Assembly: GCF_014892575.1 (NCBI RefSeq)
Contig: NZ_JADBGI010000017.1
Coordinates: forward strand, 62,001-126,000
DNA: 64,000 bases
DNA from: Nocardiopsis coralli
GTDB lineage: Bacteria; Actinomycetota; Actinomycetes; Streptosporangiales; Streptosporangiaceae
Direction: 5' to 3'
Shown here: positions 19,301 to 25,829 of the stretch, piece by piece
Numbering within the stretch: the first letter of the stretch is position 1
How the letters are laid out: each line of letters begins with the position of its first letter
The notes under the pieces: model-generated
Database searches by the model: none
Told to the model about the DNA's origin: nothing
Seen by the model: the letters and a program-made list of their open reading frames with translations, nothing else
Translations under genes and position numbers: made by a program

Positions 19301-19563
19301 TGGGCGCTGCCGGTGCTCGAGGTAGAGGTGACGCTCTCCACGCCCTCCACACCCTGGACGGCCTGCTCGAGCGTCTCGGTGACCTGGCTCTCGACGACCT
19401 GCGGGGTCGCGCCCTCGTAGTTGGCGCTGACCATGACCATGGGCAGGTCCATGTCCGGGAAGAGTTCCCGCTTGGCCGAGGCGGCCGCGAAGGTCCCGAA
19501 GAAGAGCACCGCGAGGGTGATGAGCAGTACGAGCGCCCGGTTTCCGAGCGACATCGTCGCCAT
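16390..19563 (-). CDS. RND-family efflux transporter (AcrB/SwrC-like)
   Basis: 1057 residues from ATG 19563, with GGAG eight bases upstream; the frame remains open to 19800 without coding bias. The N-terminal helix (LVLLITLAVLFFGTFAA) is followed by a porter domain (FPDMDLPMVMVSANYEGATPQVVESQVT), a central block of helices with GRVVDDSIVVLENIRRH (the TM4 acidic pair used for proton coupling), a second porter domain, and a C-terminal helix bundle with GIVITNAIVLLDLINQKRRQG. This is the hydrophobe/amphiphile efflux type found without outer-membrane partners in Gram-positives. The large domains carry Met/Asp-rich segments (MSMSMDMMPAMMMA). No membrane-fusion protein or two-component system is adjacent. 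Confidence 0.9.
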   Translation of the reverse strand: MATMSLGNRALVLLITLAVLFFGTFAAASAKRELFPDMDLPMVMVSANYEGATPQVVESQVTETLEQAVQGVEGVESVTSTSSTGSAQIMAEFDYGQEQDAVVRETQVAVDQMAGMLPDDVDPEVMSMSMDMMPAMMMAIGTSNGDEAGLVSTVENVLIPDIESVPGVRSASLSGTAEERVEIDLDDDELEDAGLSSQDVTDALEANGLVQAGGNVDEGDRTLSVTTGEEFTSLTQIEDVWVQPSQGVDESAEMPGAPPAAQPEPVQVSEIAEVTLQEEDTQTIARLDGEPSIALMVMATPDGNTVEISEGVHDVLDEQSDLLGDDVNVGVVFDQAPFINDSVSDMLEAGGYALIASIIVILAFLLSIRSTLVVAVSIPTSVLAAFVGMAGFGFTLNMLTLAAITIAIGRVVDDSIVVLENIRRHMSYGKERMAAVKDGVGEVATAVASSSLATIAVFLPLAFVGGMVGEIFMPFAVTSALALGASLLVALTITPVLCYWFLRPREVGDRSQEEIQAEQSEAEKRTPMQRLYLPIIRWITTKRRSATALTLAASVIIMGGTVAMATNAETDWLGEAEENNYFAVQELEPGTSLAAAQEEAEQVEEMLSGMAWIDTFQTNIGGDPMMGGGTGGGVDQIDYTITADPETDQIRNRDVLREEFAQMDTENEPRMDAMGGMGGSDLEVQVTADDQETLAEATGIVEDAMRDIDGAEDVTSDLSETQSSLEVHVDGEEAAEYGLNEATIGQMLSAAFNGQEVGNATLDEVRHDMVVLTDEAPETRAQLEDFELTAPTGDDLVLSDVADVEEVEQPPELTRIDGVTSTSVTAAATGTDLGAVSMEMDETLNDLDLPSGASVSIGGVSQDQTEGFAQLGLAILAAIVISYLIMVATFKSLIQPLIMLVSVPFAATGSLGLLLLTNTPLGAAALIGMLMLIGIVITNAIVLLDLINQKRRQGMEMGEAIVEGTRHRLRPIVMTAVGTMVALVPLATGIAGGGVFISGPVAIVVIGGLFTSTVGTLVLVPVLYQLVEWRRAKREAKWAARYERKRQRRAEKAAKAD

Positions 19564-19969
19564 ACGGTTCACTCCGCCACCCCTTCCGGTCGTGCCCGGC
19601 GGCACGTGCGCCCGGCACAGGGCACGCCCCCTCCGCCGGTTCCGGTGGCCAATCTGGACATGAGAGGTCCTCGCTCCTTCGTCAGGCGTGTGGCCGGCGG
19701 GGGCCGCCCCCGTCAGGGGCCCCGCCGGGATACCGGTGGCGACGCGGGCCTCACCTGCGCCCGTCCGCCGCTGAGCACACGGGCGCACCGCGCCGCGCAC
19801 CGGTGGGCGTTCGTGTCGTCGTGTGGGGAGTCGGTGAGGGCCGGGCCGTCGACAACAGCCCGGACCGCGTCTTCGCTCGCGCCCGGCTCAGAGGAGGGTG
19901 TCGTCTCCGCCGGGCGCACGATTCACCCTACGTCGCGTTATATCGGAAGACCGGCGCACCCGGGCGGGT

Positions 19970-19997
19970 TCAGGGAACTCTCAGGGTCACGTCAGCC
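19970..19997. promoter_or_regulatory. Three direct repeats with 11-bp period
   Basis: TCAGGG at 19970, TCAGGG at 19981 and TCAGCC at 19992 are spaced by exactly 11 bp, one helical turn. OmpR/PhoB-family response regulators typically bind direct repeats with this period. The array lies about 400 bp upstream of the RND gene, on the side where its promoter should be. Confidence 0.4.
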
Positions 19998-20000
19998 TTC

Positions 20001-20021
20001 GGTCGGGGTCATTCCCCGACC
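20001..20021. promoter_or_regulatory. Inverted repeat GGTCGGGG-5-CCCCGACC
   Basis: Perfect 8-bp arms around TCATT. It begins four bases after the third TCAG repeat, so it may be part of the same control region; it could also act as a hairpin at the end of the arsR transcript, though it has no T-run. Confidence 0.35.
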
Positions 20022-20270
20022 AAAGTTAGGGACATCGGGCGAAAGTCGAAGATTCCCCCTGCTGAGGTGGGCCTCCACACGCACCCCAGGGGCCTCACGG
20101 CTGTAGCGGACCTCACAGTGGCCATTTTCGGCCATCCGCAAGTAGGGCGCCTACCGGGAGAGCCGGCGGACGCGGGGAGCGTCCTGCCGCACACGGGGGG
20201 CGATCGTCAGCGCGGGGCGGGACAGGGAAGGCCGGACCGACGGCGAGCGCGGCCCGGGATCGGCGCGCCC

Positions 20271-20603
20271 TCAGGCCGGGTCGATCCTGCCGGCGGGACT
20301 CTGGTGGGAGCGCGAGGTGCCCCACACCACCTGGAGCAGGTCCTCCAGTGCGTGGGCGAGGGAGGCGTCGACCAGCTCGTAGCTCACCTGGCGCCCGCGC
20401 GCGTGGGTACGCACCAGGCCGCAGTCGCGCAGGCAGGCCAGGTGGTTGGAGACGTTCTGGCGGGTGAGGCCGAGCTGGTCGGCCAGGCCCGCCGGGTAGT
20501 TCGGCCCCTCCAGGAGGGCGAGGAGGAGCCGGGAGCGCGTGGGGTCCGACAGCGCACGCCCGAGCCGCTGGATCGCGTCGAGGCGCTGGGTGGAGGTCAA
20601 CAT
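20271..20603 (-). CDS. ArsR/SmtB-family metal-responsive repressor
   Basis: 110 residues from ATG 20603; an in-frame ATG at 20612 adds three. Winged helix-turn-helix with LGRALSDPTRSRLLLALLEGPNYPAGLADQLGLTRQNVSNHLACLRDCGLV, then the wing TRGRQVSYELV-like segment (HARGRQVSYELVDASL). There is one Cys in the recognition-helix segment (CLRDC) of the sort used by CmtR-like Cd/Pb sensors, but the C-terminal ligands are not evident. It is divergent from the cation diffusion facilitator gene 86 bp away and should repress it until a metal binds. Confidence 0.88.
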   Translation of the reverse strand: MLTSTQRLDAIQRLGRALSDPTRSRLLLALLEGPNYPAGLADQLGLTRQNVSNHLACLRDCGLVRTHARGRQVSYELVDASLAHALEDLLQVVWGTSRSHQSPAGRIDPA

Positions 20604-20622
20604 GAAAATCATTGTACAAAGT

Positions 20623-20651
20623 TTGGTGTATAGACACTGCAGGCTGTATAA
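20623..20651. promoter_or_regulatory. ArsR operator inside the CDF promoter
   Basis: The 22-bp imperfect palindrome at 20629-20650 (TATA.A..CTGCAG..T.TATA) stands out in GC-rich DNA. For the rightward gene it fills the spacer between TTGGTG (20623) and GTATAA (20646), so a bound repressor would block polymerase. TATACA on the opposite strand could serve arsR, implying autoregulation. Confidence 0.55.
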
Positions 20652-20688
20652 ACAGTGGCGACTGAACTGTTTCTGAGGAGGTGCGCCC

Positions 20689-21600
20689 ATGGGGGCCGGC
20701 CACGACCACGGACATGTGACCGCCGGAACCGCCAACCGCGGCCGGCTGGCGATCGTCCTGGGCATGATGCTGACCGTCGCGGTCGTGCAGGTCATCGGCG
20801 CCGCCTACAGCGGGAGCCTCGCCCTGCTCGCCGACGCCGGGCACACCGTCACCGATTCCTTCGGGATCGCCCTCGCGCTCTTCGCGGTGTGGATCGCCGG
20901 CAAAGCCGCCACCGACCGGCGCACGTTCGGGTACCAGCGCGCGGAGATCCTCGCCGCCGCCGTCAACGCGATCGTGCTGTTCGTGCTGTGCGGCTTCATC
21001 GCCTACGAGGCCGTCAACCGGCTGCAGGAGCCCGCCGACGTCTCCGGCCCCGGCATGATGCTGGTGGCCGCGTTCGGGCTGACCTTCAACATCATCGCCC
21101 TGTTCGTGCTGCGTTCGGGCGCCAAGGAGAGCCTCAACGTCAAGGGCGCCTACCTGGAGGTCATGGGTGACGCGCTGGCCTCGATCGGGGTCATCGCCGG
21201 CGGCGCGATCGTGTGGCTGACCGGCTGGAGCCAGGCCGACACGCTCGTGTCCCTGCTCATCGCGGCGATCATCGTTCCGCGTGCGTGGAACCTGCTGCGC
21301 GAGGCGGTGCACGTGCTGCTGGAGGCCACGCCCAAGGACATGGACCTGGCCGAGGTGCGCGACCACCTGCTGCGCCACCCCGCCGTCGTGGACGTGCACG
21401 ACCTGCACGCCTGGACCATCACCTCCGGGGTCCCGGTCATGTCGGCGCACGTGGTGGTGCGCGAGGAGGACCTGGCCGACACCGGGCTCATGCTCGACCA
21501 GCTGCACGCGTGCCTGTCCGGCCACTTCGACGTCGAACACTCCACGCTGCAGCTCGAGCCGCCGGGCCACTTCGACCACGAGGGCGCGCGGCACCTGTGA
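20689..21600 (+). CDS. Cation diffusion facilitator (CzcD-like Zn/Cd/Co exporter)
   Basis: 303 residues with an excellent GAGGAGG before ATG 20689. His-rich start (GHDHGHV), six helices, then a cytoplasmic ferredoxin-like domain (VVDVHDLHAWTITSGVPVMSAHVV). The transport site in helix 2 is H52-TVT-D56. In helix 5 the usual HxxxD is E157-VMG-D161, a Glu replacing His. The family exchanges divalent metal for protons across the membrane. It is controlled by the divergent ArsR-type gene. The His tail near the C-terminus (PPGHFDHEGARHL) may also bind metal. Confidence 0.92.
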   Translation: MGAGHDHGHVTAGTANRGRLAIVLGMMLTVAVVQVIGAAYSGSLALLADAGHTVTDSFGIALALFAVWIAGKAATDRRTFGYQRAEILAAAVNAIVLFVLCGFIAYEAVNRLQEPADVSGPGMMLVAAFGLTFNIIALFVLRSGAKESLNVKGAYLEVMGDALASIGVIAGGAIVWLTGWSQADTLVSLLIAAIIVPRAWNLLREAVHVLLEATPKDMDLAEVRDHLLRHPAVVDVHDLHAWTITSGVPVMSAHVVVREEDLADTGLMLDQLHACLSGHFDVEHSTLQLEPPGHFDHEGARHL

Positions 21601-21658
21601 CGCCCGCTCACCCTCTGGAACAATGCGACGCGTGCCGCACCCGCAGGAGGACACCCCC

Positions 21659-21688
21659 ATGGCCGCACGCCCCGGAAACCCGTGGTGA
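21659..21688 (+). CDS. Nine-codon leader ORF overlapping the trkH start
   Basis: AGGAGG eight bases before ATG 21659 is the best ribosome-binding site in the area. The ORF reads MAARPGNPW and stops at 21686-21688, on top of the GTG codons (21682 and 21685) that start trkH in another frame. trkH itself lacks a good Shine-Dalgarno. This suggests translational coupling through a leader peptide. Confidence 0.4.
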   Translation: MAARPGNPW

Positions 21689-23070
21689 GGGACCGCGATC
21701 CCCGCCGTGCGCTGCAGCGCTCCCGCCGCCTGTTCGACGAGGCCCGCGGCTGGCTCCAACCGGCGCGGGTCTTCCTGCTCCTCTTCGTCACCGTCGACCT
21801 CGTGGGCACCTTCCTGCTCATGCATCCTTACGCCGTCTCCGGGGGTGAAGGGCTCGGCTTCGTGGAGGCGCTGTTCACCGCGACCACGGCGCTGTCGGTG
21901 TGCGGGCTCAGCGTGGTCTCCGTCGGCACGGACCTGAGCGCGTTCGGGCAAGGCGTCCTGCTCGTGCTCATGCAGGTCGGCGGCATGGGCATCATGACGC
22001 TGGCCGCGCTGCTCGGAACCGCCGTCGTGCACCGGTTCGGCCTGCGCATGCAGCTCAACGTGCAGGCCGAGACCCGCAGCCTGTGGGTGGGGGACGTGCG
22101 CGGCCTGGTGCGCCGGGTCCTGCTGATCTTCCTGGTGGTGCAGGGCGCCACGTTCGTGCTCATCACCCCGCGGCTGTGGCTGGCGCACGGCATGGCCCCG
22201 TCGGAAGCGCTCTACTCCGGGCTCTTCCACTCGGTCTCGGCCTTCAACAACGCCGGGCTCTCGCTCTACGACGACAGCCTCGTGCGGTTCTCCGGTGACG
22301 TGTTCGTGCTGGGCCCGATCGCCCTGGCGGTGATCCTCGGCGGGATCGGGTTCCCCGTCCTCATCGAGCTGTGGCACCGGTTCCGGCTGCCGCGTGTGTG
22401 GAGCCTGCACACCAAGATCACCCTGGCCGCCTCCGGGGTGCTGCTCGTCTTCGGCTGCCTGGGGGTCACGGCACTGGAGTGGAGCAACCCGGGCACCCTC
22501 GGCCCGCAGGACTGGTGGGGGCGGATCGTCGACGGGTTCTTCCACGGGGTCGTGCCGCGCAGCGGGGGCCTCAACGCCGTCCCCGTCGCGGAGATGGAGG
22601 ACGCCACGCTCCTGATGACGATCATGCTCATGTTCGTGGGCGGCGGCAGCGCCGGTACCGCGGGCGGTATCAAGGTCGCCACGCTCGCCGTCATCTTCTT
22701 CGTGGTCGTGGCCGAGGTGCGTTCGCACGACAGCGTGCACGTGTTCGACCGCCAGCTGCCGACGTCGGTCATCCGCCAGTCGTTGAGCCTGGTGTTCCTG
22801 TCCGGGACGGTCGTGGCGTTCGCGACGCTGCTGCTGCTCACCGCGACCACCCACCGGTTCCTGCCGGTGCTGTTCGAGGTGGTCTCCGCGTTCGGCGTCG
22901 TGGGCCTGTCCACCGGCCTGACCCCCGAGCTGCCCCCGTGGGCCCAGATCATGCTGGTGGTGCTCATGGTCGCCGGGCGCATCGGCCCCATCACCTTCGT
23001 CACCGCGCTGGCCATGCGCGACCGGCGCCGGCGTTACGGGCTGGCCGAGTCCCGACCGATCATCGGCTGA
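21682..23070 (+). CDS. TrkH/KtrB-family potassium transporter subunit
   Basis: 462 residues. Four repeated M-P-M units supply selectivity loops: TALSVCGLSVV, SAFNNAGLSLY, VVPRSGGLNAV and SAFGVVGLSTGL, each with the conserved Gly. It has about ten helices and a basic N-terminus and C-terminus. With a cytoplasmic RCK partner it takes up K+ using the membrane potential or Na+ gradient. The partner is encoded 38 bp downstream. GTG 21682 is chosen; GTG 21685 is equally possible. The start is overlapped by the stop codon of a nine-codon leader. Confidence 0.92.
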   Translation: MVRDRDPRRALQRSRRLFDEARGWLQPARVFLLLFVTVDLVGTFLLMHPYAVSGGEGLGFVEALFTATTALSVCGLSVVSVGTDLSAFGQGVLLVLMQVGGMGIMTLAALLGTAVVHRFGLRMQLNVQAETRSLWVGDVRGLVRRVLLIFLVVQGATFVLITPRLWLAHGMAPSEALYSGLFHSVSAFNNAGLSLYDDSLVRFSGDVFVLGPIALAVILGGIGFPVLIELWHRFRLPRVWSLHTKITLAASGVLLVFGCLGVTALEWSNPGTLGPQDWWGRIVDGFFHGVVPRSGGLNAVPVAEMEDATLLMTIMLMFVGGGSAGTAGGIKVATLAVIFFVVVAEVRSHDSVHVFDRQLPTSVIRQSLSLVFLSGTVVAFATLLLLTATTHRFLPVLFEVVSAFGVVGLSTGLTPELPPWAQIMLVVLMVAGRIGPITFVTALAMRDRRRRYGLAESRPIIG

Positions 23071-23107
23071 CGCGTGCGCGAGGGCGCACCCGACCGAGGA
23101 GGACGAC

Positions 23108-23782
23108 GTGAACCACAGACGCAGCCGGAACAAGGACCGCGGGGTCCTGGTCGTGGGCCTGGGGCGGTTCGGCAGTTCCCTGTCACTGGAGCTGATGAAC
23201 CACGGCTGGGAGGTGCTGGCCGTGGACGCCAACCCGCGCCTGGTGCAGACCTACGCCGAGGCGCTCACCCACGCGGCGGTGGTCGACTCCACCGACGAGG
23301 AGGCGCTGCGCCAGATCGGGGCACCGCAGTTCACACGCGCGGTCGTGGCGATCGGCTCCCACCTGGAGGAGAGCATCCTGACCACGTCGTTGCTGGTCGA
23401 CATGGGGGTCTCGCTCATCTGGGCCAAGGCCACCAGCCGCAGGCACGGGCGCATCCTCGAGCAGATCGGCGCGCACCGGGTGGTGCTGCCCGAGCACGAC
23501 ATGGGCGAGCGGGTCGCGCACCTGTTGTCGGGGCGGGTGCTGGACTACGTGGAGCTGGAGGAGGGCTTCTCCCTCATCAAGTCGACCGTGCCCGGGTTCC
23601 TGCTGGACCGGCCGCTGCGCACGACCGCGGTGCGGCAGGAGTTCGGGATCACGGTCGTCTCGGTCAAACGCCCGGGTCAGCCGTTCACCTACGCCACCCA
23701 GGACACCGTGCTGCACGAGGACGACCTCATCGTCGTGGCGGGGCGCACGAACGAGGTGGAACGCTTCGCCGAGGCGCGGTGA
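23108..23782 (+). CDS. TrkA/KtrA-type RCK regulator of K+ uptake
   Basis: 224 residues; GTG 23108 follows GAGGAGGACGAC. RCK_N Rossmann domain with G17-LGRFG, acidic VDA at the end of strand 2, and VVDSTDEEALRQIGAPQFTRAVVAIG, then an RCK_C domain (LIKSTVPGFLLDRPLRTTAVRQEFGITVVSVKRPG). It binds NAD(H) or ATP-type nucleotides and gates the TrkH-like channel encoded upstream. One RCK unit rather than two makes it KtrA-like in size. Confidence 0.92.
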   Translation: MNHRRSRNKDRGVLVVGLGRFGSSLSLELMNHGWEVLAVDANPRLVQTYAEALTHAAVVDSTDEEALRQIGAPQFTRAVVAIGSHLEESILTTSLLVDMGVSLIWAKATSRRHGRILEQIGAHRVVLPEHDMGERVAHLLSGRVLDYVELEEGFSLIKSTVPGFLLDRPLRTTAVRQEFGITVVSVKRPGQPFTYATQDTVLHEDDLIVVAGRTNEVERFAEAR

Positions 23783-23874
23783 CGGGACCTTCCTTCCGCC
23801 AGGGCGGGGTTCCGGGGACGGTCTCGGGGTCGTGCCCTGCGCTCCCGTGTGACGCGTACCCAATACGGACAAAT

Positions 23875-23889
23875 TGACAACCGTTTTCA
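23875..23889. promoter_or_regulatory. Zur box before the zinc-binding lipoprotein gene
   Basis: TGACAACCGTTTTCA fits the actinobacterial Zur palindrome TGA-x-AA-x3-TT-x-TCA. It overlaps TTGACA (23874-23879), a perfect -35 hexamer. A spacing of 17-18 bp would put the -10 at about 23897-23903 and the transcript start close to the ATG at 23909. Confidence 0.75.
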
Positions 23890-23908
23890 TTCTCCCGATC
23901 ATTGAGGC

Positions 23909-24901
23909 ATGCGAACTGGGACCACCGTGCGGACCGCTGCCGTCGGCGCCGCCACACTGATGACACTCACCGCCTGTGGCGGGCAGGGCAGCGAGGCCAA
24001 CGGGGTCTCCCCTGAGGAAGCGGAGATGACGCTGGTCACCGGCGTGTACCCGCTGGAGTGGCTGGCCACCGAGATCGGGGGCGAGCGTGTCTCCGTCAGC
24101 CAGCTCACCGAGCCGGGCGCCGAGCCGCACGACCTGGAACTGACCGGGCGCCAGATCGGCGAGGTCAGCGAGGCCGACATCGCCTTCTACGTCGACGGGC
24201 TCCAGCCCGCCGTGGACGAGGCCGTGGACCAGGAGGCCTCCGACACCGCGCTCGACGTCGCGAGCGTGGTCGACCTGATCCCGGTCGAGGACATCGAGGG
24301 CGACGACGACGGCCATGACCACGAGCACGACCATGAGCACGAGGACGAGGGCGGCGACGGTCACGACCACGACCACGGCGACCACGACCCGCACTTCTGG
24401 CTCGACACCGAGCGCATGGAGGAGGCCGCGGCAGCTCTCGCCGAGCGCATGGGCGAGGTCGACCCCGAGGGCGCCGACGCCTACGAGGCCAACGCCGATC
24501 AGGTCTCCCAGGAGCTCGCGGCGATCGGCGAGGAGTACGACGAGGGCCTGGCCTCCTGCGAGCACCACGACGTCGTGGTCGGCCACACCGCCTTCACCTA
24601 CCTCACCGAGGCCCACGGCCTGGAGCAGGTGGGCGTGAGCGGCGTCGACCCCGACACCGAGCCCTCCCCCTCACAGATCGCCGAGATCTCCGACGTGGTG
24701 GAGGAGCGCGACATCAACACGGTCTTCACCGAGCCGCTCATGCCGGCCGAGACCGCGGAAACCATCGCCGGGGAGACCGGCGCCGACGTCGAGGTGCTCG
24801 ACCCGCTCGAGGGTGTCACCGAGGACTCCCCCGGCGACGACTACCCCTCGATCATGCGCGGCAACCTGGAGGCGCTGACCGGCGCGCTCGAGTGCAGCTG
24901 A
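23909..24901 (+). CDS. znuA: Zinc ABC transporter substrate-binding lipoprotein (ZnuA/AdcA-like)
   Basis: 330 residues with lipobox LTAC (Cys 23). Metal ligands are recognisable: H74 in EPHDLEL, H162 in DPHFWLD, and H in VVGHTAFTYL. A His/Asp/Glu-rich loop at residues 132-162 (GHDHEHDHEH...GHDHDHGDHD) is typical of zinc receptors. It captures Zn2+ outside the membrane for a ZnuBC-type importer. No znuB or znuC follows; a strong terminator ends the gene, so the permease and ATPase must be elsewhere. There is no good Shine-Dalgarno (GAGG sits one base from the ATG), suggesting a leaderless or nearly leaderless message under Zur control. Confidence 0.92.
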   Translation: MRTGTTVRTAAVGAATLMTLTACGGQGSEANGVSPEEAEMTLVTGVYPLEWLATEIGGERVSVSQLTEPGAEPHDLELTGRQIGEVSEADIAFYVDGLQPAVDEAVDQEASDTALDVASVVDLIPVEDIEGDDDGHDHEHDHEHEDEGGDGHDHDHGDHDPHFWLDTERMEEAAAALAERMGEVDPEGADAYEANADQVSQELAAIGEEYDEGLASCEHHDVVVGHTAFTYLTEAHGLEQVGVSGVDPDTEPSPSQIAEISDVVEERDINTVFTEPLMPAETAETIAGETGADVEVLDPLEGVTEDSPGDDYPSIMRGNLEALTGALECS

Positions 24902-24917
24902 TCGGATGAACCTCTCG

Positions 24918-24950
24918 ACGGGGTGGGCGGACGTGTTCCGCCCACCCCGT
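24918..24950 (+). terminator. Strong hairpin terminator after znuA
   Basis: Perfect 14-bp stem (24918-24931 with 24937-24950, CGGGGTGGGCGGA and its complement) with a 5-nt loop, 17 bp after the znuA stop. The downstream sequence is T-containing but not a T-run. Confidence 0.8.
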
Positions 24951-24985
24951 TCGTCGTTCCGGAGGGTCGGTGGGCCCGCGCTCTC

Positions 24986-25049
24986 GGACCGTTTCCTCGG
25001 TCCCCGGGGCGGGCCCCGGACCGTTTCCTCGGTCCCCGGGGCGGGCCCC
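24986..25049. repeat. Two exact tandem copies of a 32-bp unit
   Basis: 24986-25017 and 25018-25049 are identical, each beginning GGACCGTTTCCTCGGTCCCC and ending GGGCCCC; a third copy degenerates after about 13 bp from 25050. GGACCG/CGGTCC inside each unit can pair. It lies in non-coding DNA between znuA and the DUF397 gene. Confidence 0.75.
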
Positions 25050-25368
25050 GGACCGCTTCTCGAGCGCCCCTCGGGGCGCCGCTCCCCCGGCTCAGGTGTC
25101 ACCGTTTCGGCCCGCTTGCCCGGTTCCTGCTCCGACAGCGCAGTCCCCTGATATACCCCTGTGACCTGCGCGTTCTCGAATTGCAGCCCCGTGCAACCCC
25201 AGCTCACAGCGCACTTCCGGGCCGCTGATTACATCGCGCTTACATCACTGGAAACCCCCGGACACGTGGCCGAGGTCACGCTATGCTTGTGAACGTGTCA
25301 GTGCTTCTGCACGTGCATTTGGCAGTGCATCAGCACGCGACTTCATCCCCTCGAGAGAAGGAGCAATC
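25050..25368. promoter_or_regulatory. Non-coding region with promoter motifs of the DUF397 gene
   Basis: No gene. TTACATC occurs at 25229 and 25240, again 11 bp apart. The palindrome TGCACGTGCA is at 25308-25317, 51 bp before the DUF397 start, surrounded by more GTGCA/TGCAC words. The same palindrome recurs twice upstream of the ATPase gene at 27479. Confidence 0.45.
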
Positions 25369-25602
25369 ATGACCGCACACAACGGTGTCCGCGCGACCGA
25401 GCTGACCGGTGCCGCCTGGCAGAAGGCCCGACGCAGCAACTCGCAAGGCGCCTGCGTCGAGATGGCCCGGCTCGGAGACGGGTCCATCGCCGTGCGCAAT
25501 TCACGCTTCCCGTCCGGGCCCGCCCTGGTGTACACGCAGGAGGAGATCGACTGCCTCATCCTGGGCGCCAAGGACGGGGACTTCGACAACCTCCTCGGCT
25601 GA
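25369..25602 (+). CDS. DUF397 protein
   Basis: 77 residues; ATG 25369 after GAGAAGGAGC. Sequence features WQKARRSNSQGACVEMA, VAVRNSR-type strand (IAVRNSRFPSGPALVYT) and a final IDCLILGAKDGDFDNLL are typical of DUF397. In actinomycetes these proteins are encoded beside XRE/DUF5753 regulators, which they are thought to antagonise (as in WhiJ-like and AbaA-like loci). The regulator gene at 25830-26741 and an ATPase gene complete that arrangement here, with the regulator facing this gene. Confidence 0.92.
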   Translation: MTAHNGVRATELTGAAWQKARRSNSQGACVEMARLGDGSIAVRNSRFPSGPALVYTQEEIDCLILGAKDGDFDNLLG

Positions 25603-25829
25603 CCGCCGCGGGCACGTACCCTGCGGGGCCGCTCCGGCCGGCGCGCAGCCGGACGCGGCCCCGGGCGAGGTTTCCGCACGGGCGCGCAGCGCCCGAGGAC
25701 GACAGGGGCCGGATCGACGGCACCGCACAGCGGCCCCACACAGCAAACCCCCGGACACGACGGAGCGGCGCCCCGGGACCGCACGGAGGATGTCGGTCCC
25801 GCGAACGCCGCACACGGAGGGTTCGGCAC

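Larger units (their letters stand above)
19564..20270. other. 707 bp without a supported gene upstream of the RND gene
   Basis: Open frames here lack coding bias or known motifs. The region carries the RND promoter side: three TCAGGG-type direct repeats (19970-19997) and an inverted repeat (20001-20021), described separately. The right end is the 3' flank of the arsR gene, which is transcribed toward this region. Confidence 0.45.

Noticed and set aside
19803..20633. 276-codon plus-strand frame between the RND and CDF genes
   Set aside because: No coding bias and it runs through the antisense of arsR and its operator.
16663..23232. Kilobase-long open frames antisense to the RND gene and to the CDF/TrkH genes
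   Set aside because: Low-complexity His/Arg/Gly/Asp-rich translations mirroring well-identified genes; no homology-like motifs or ribosome sites.
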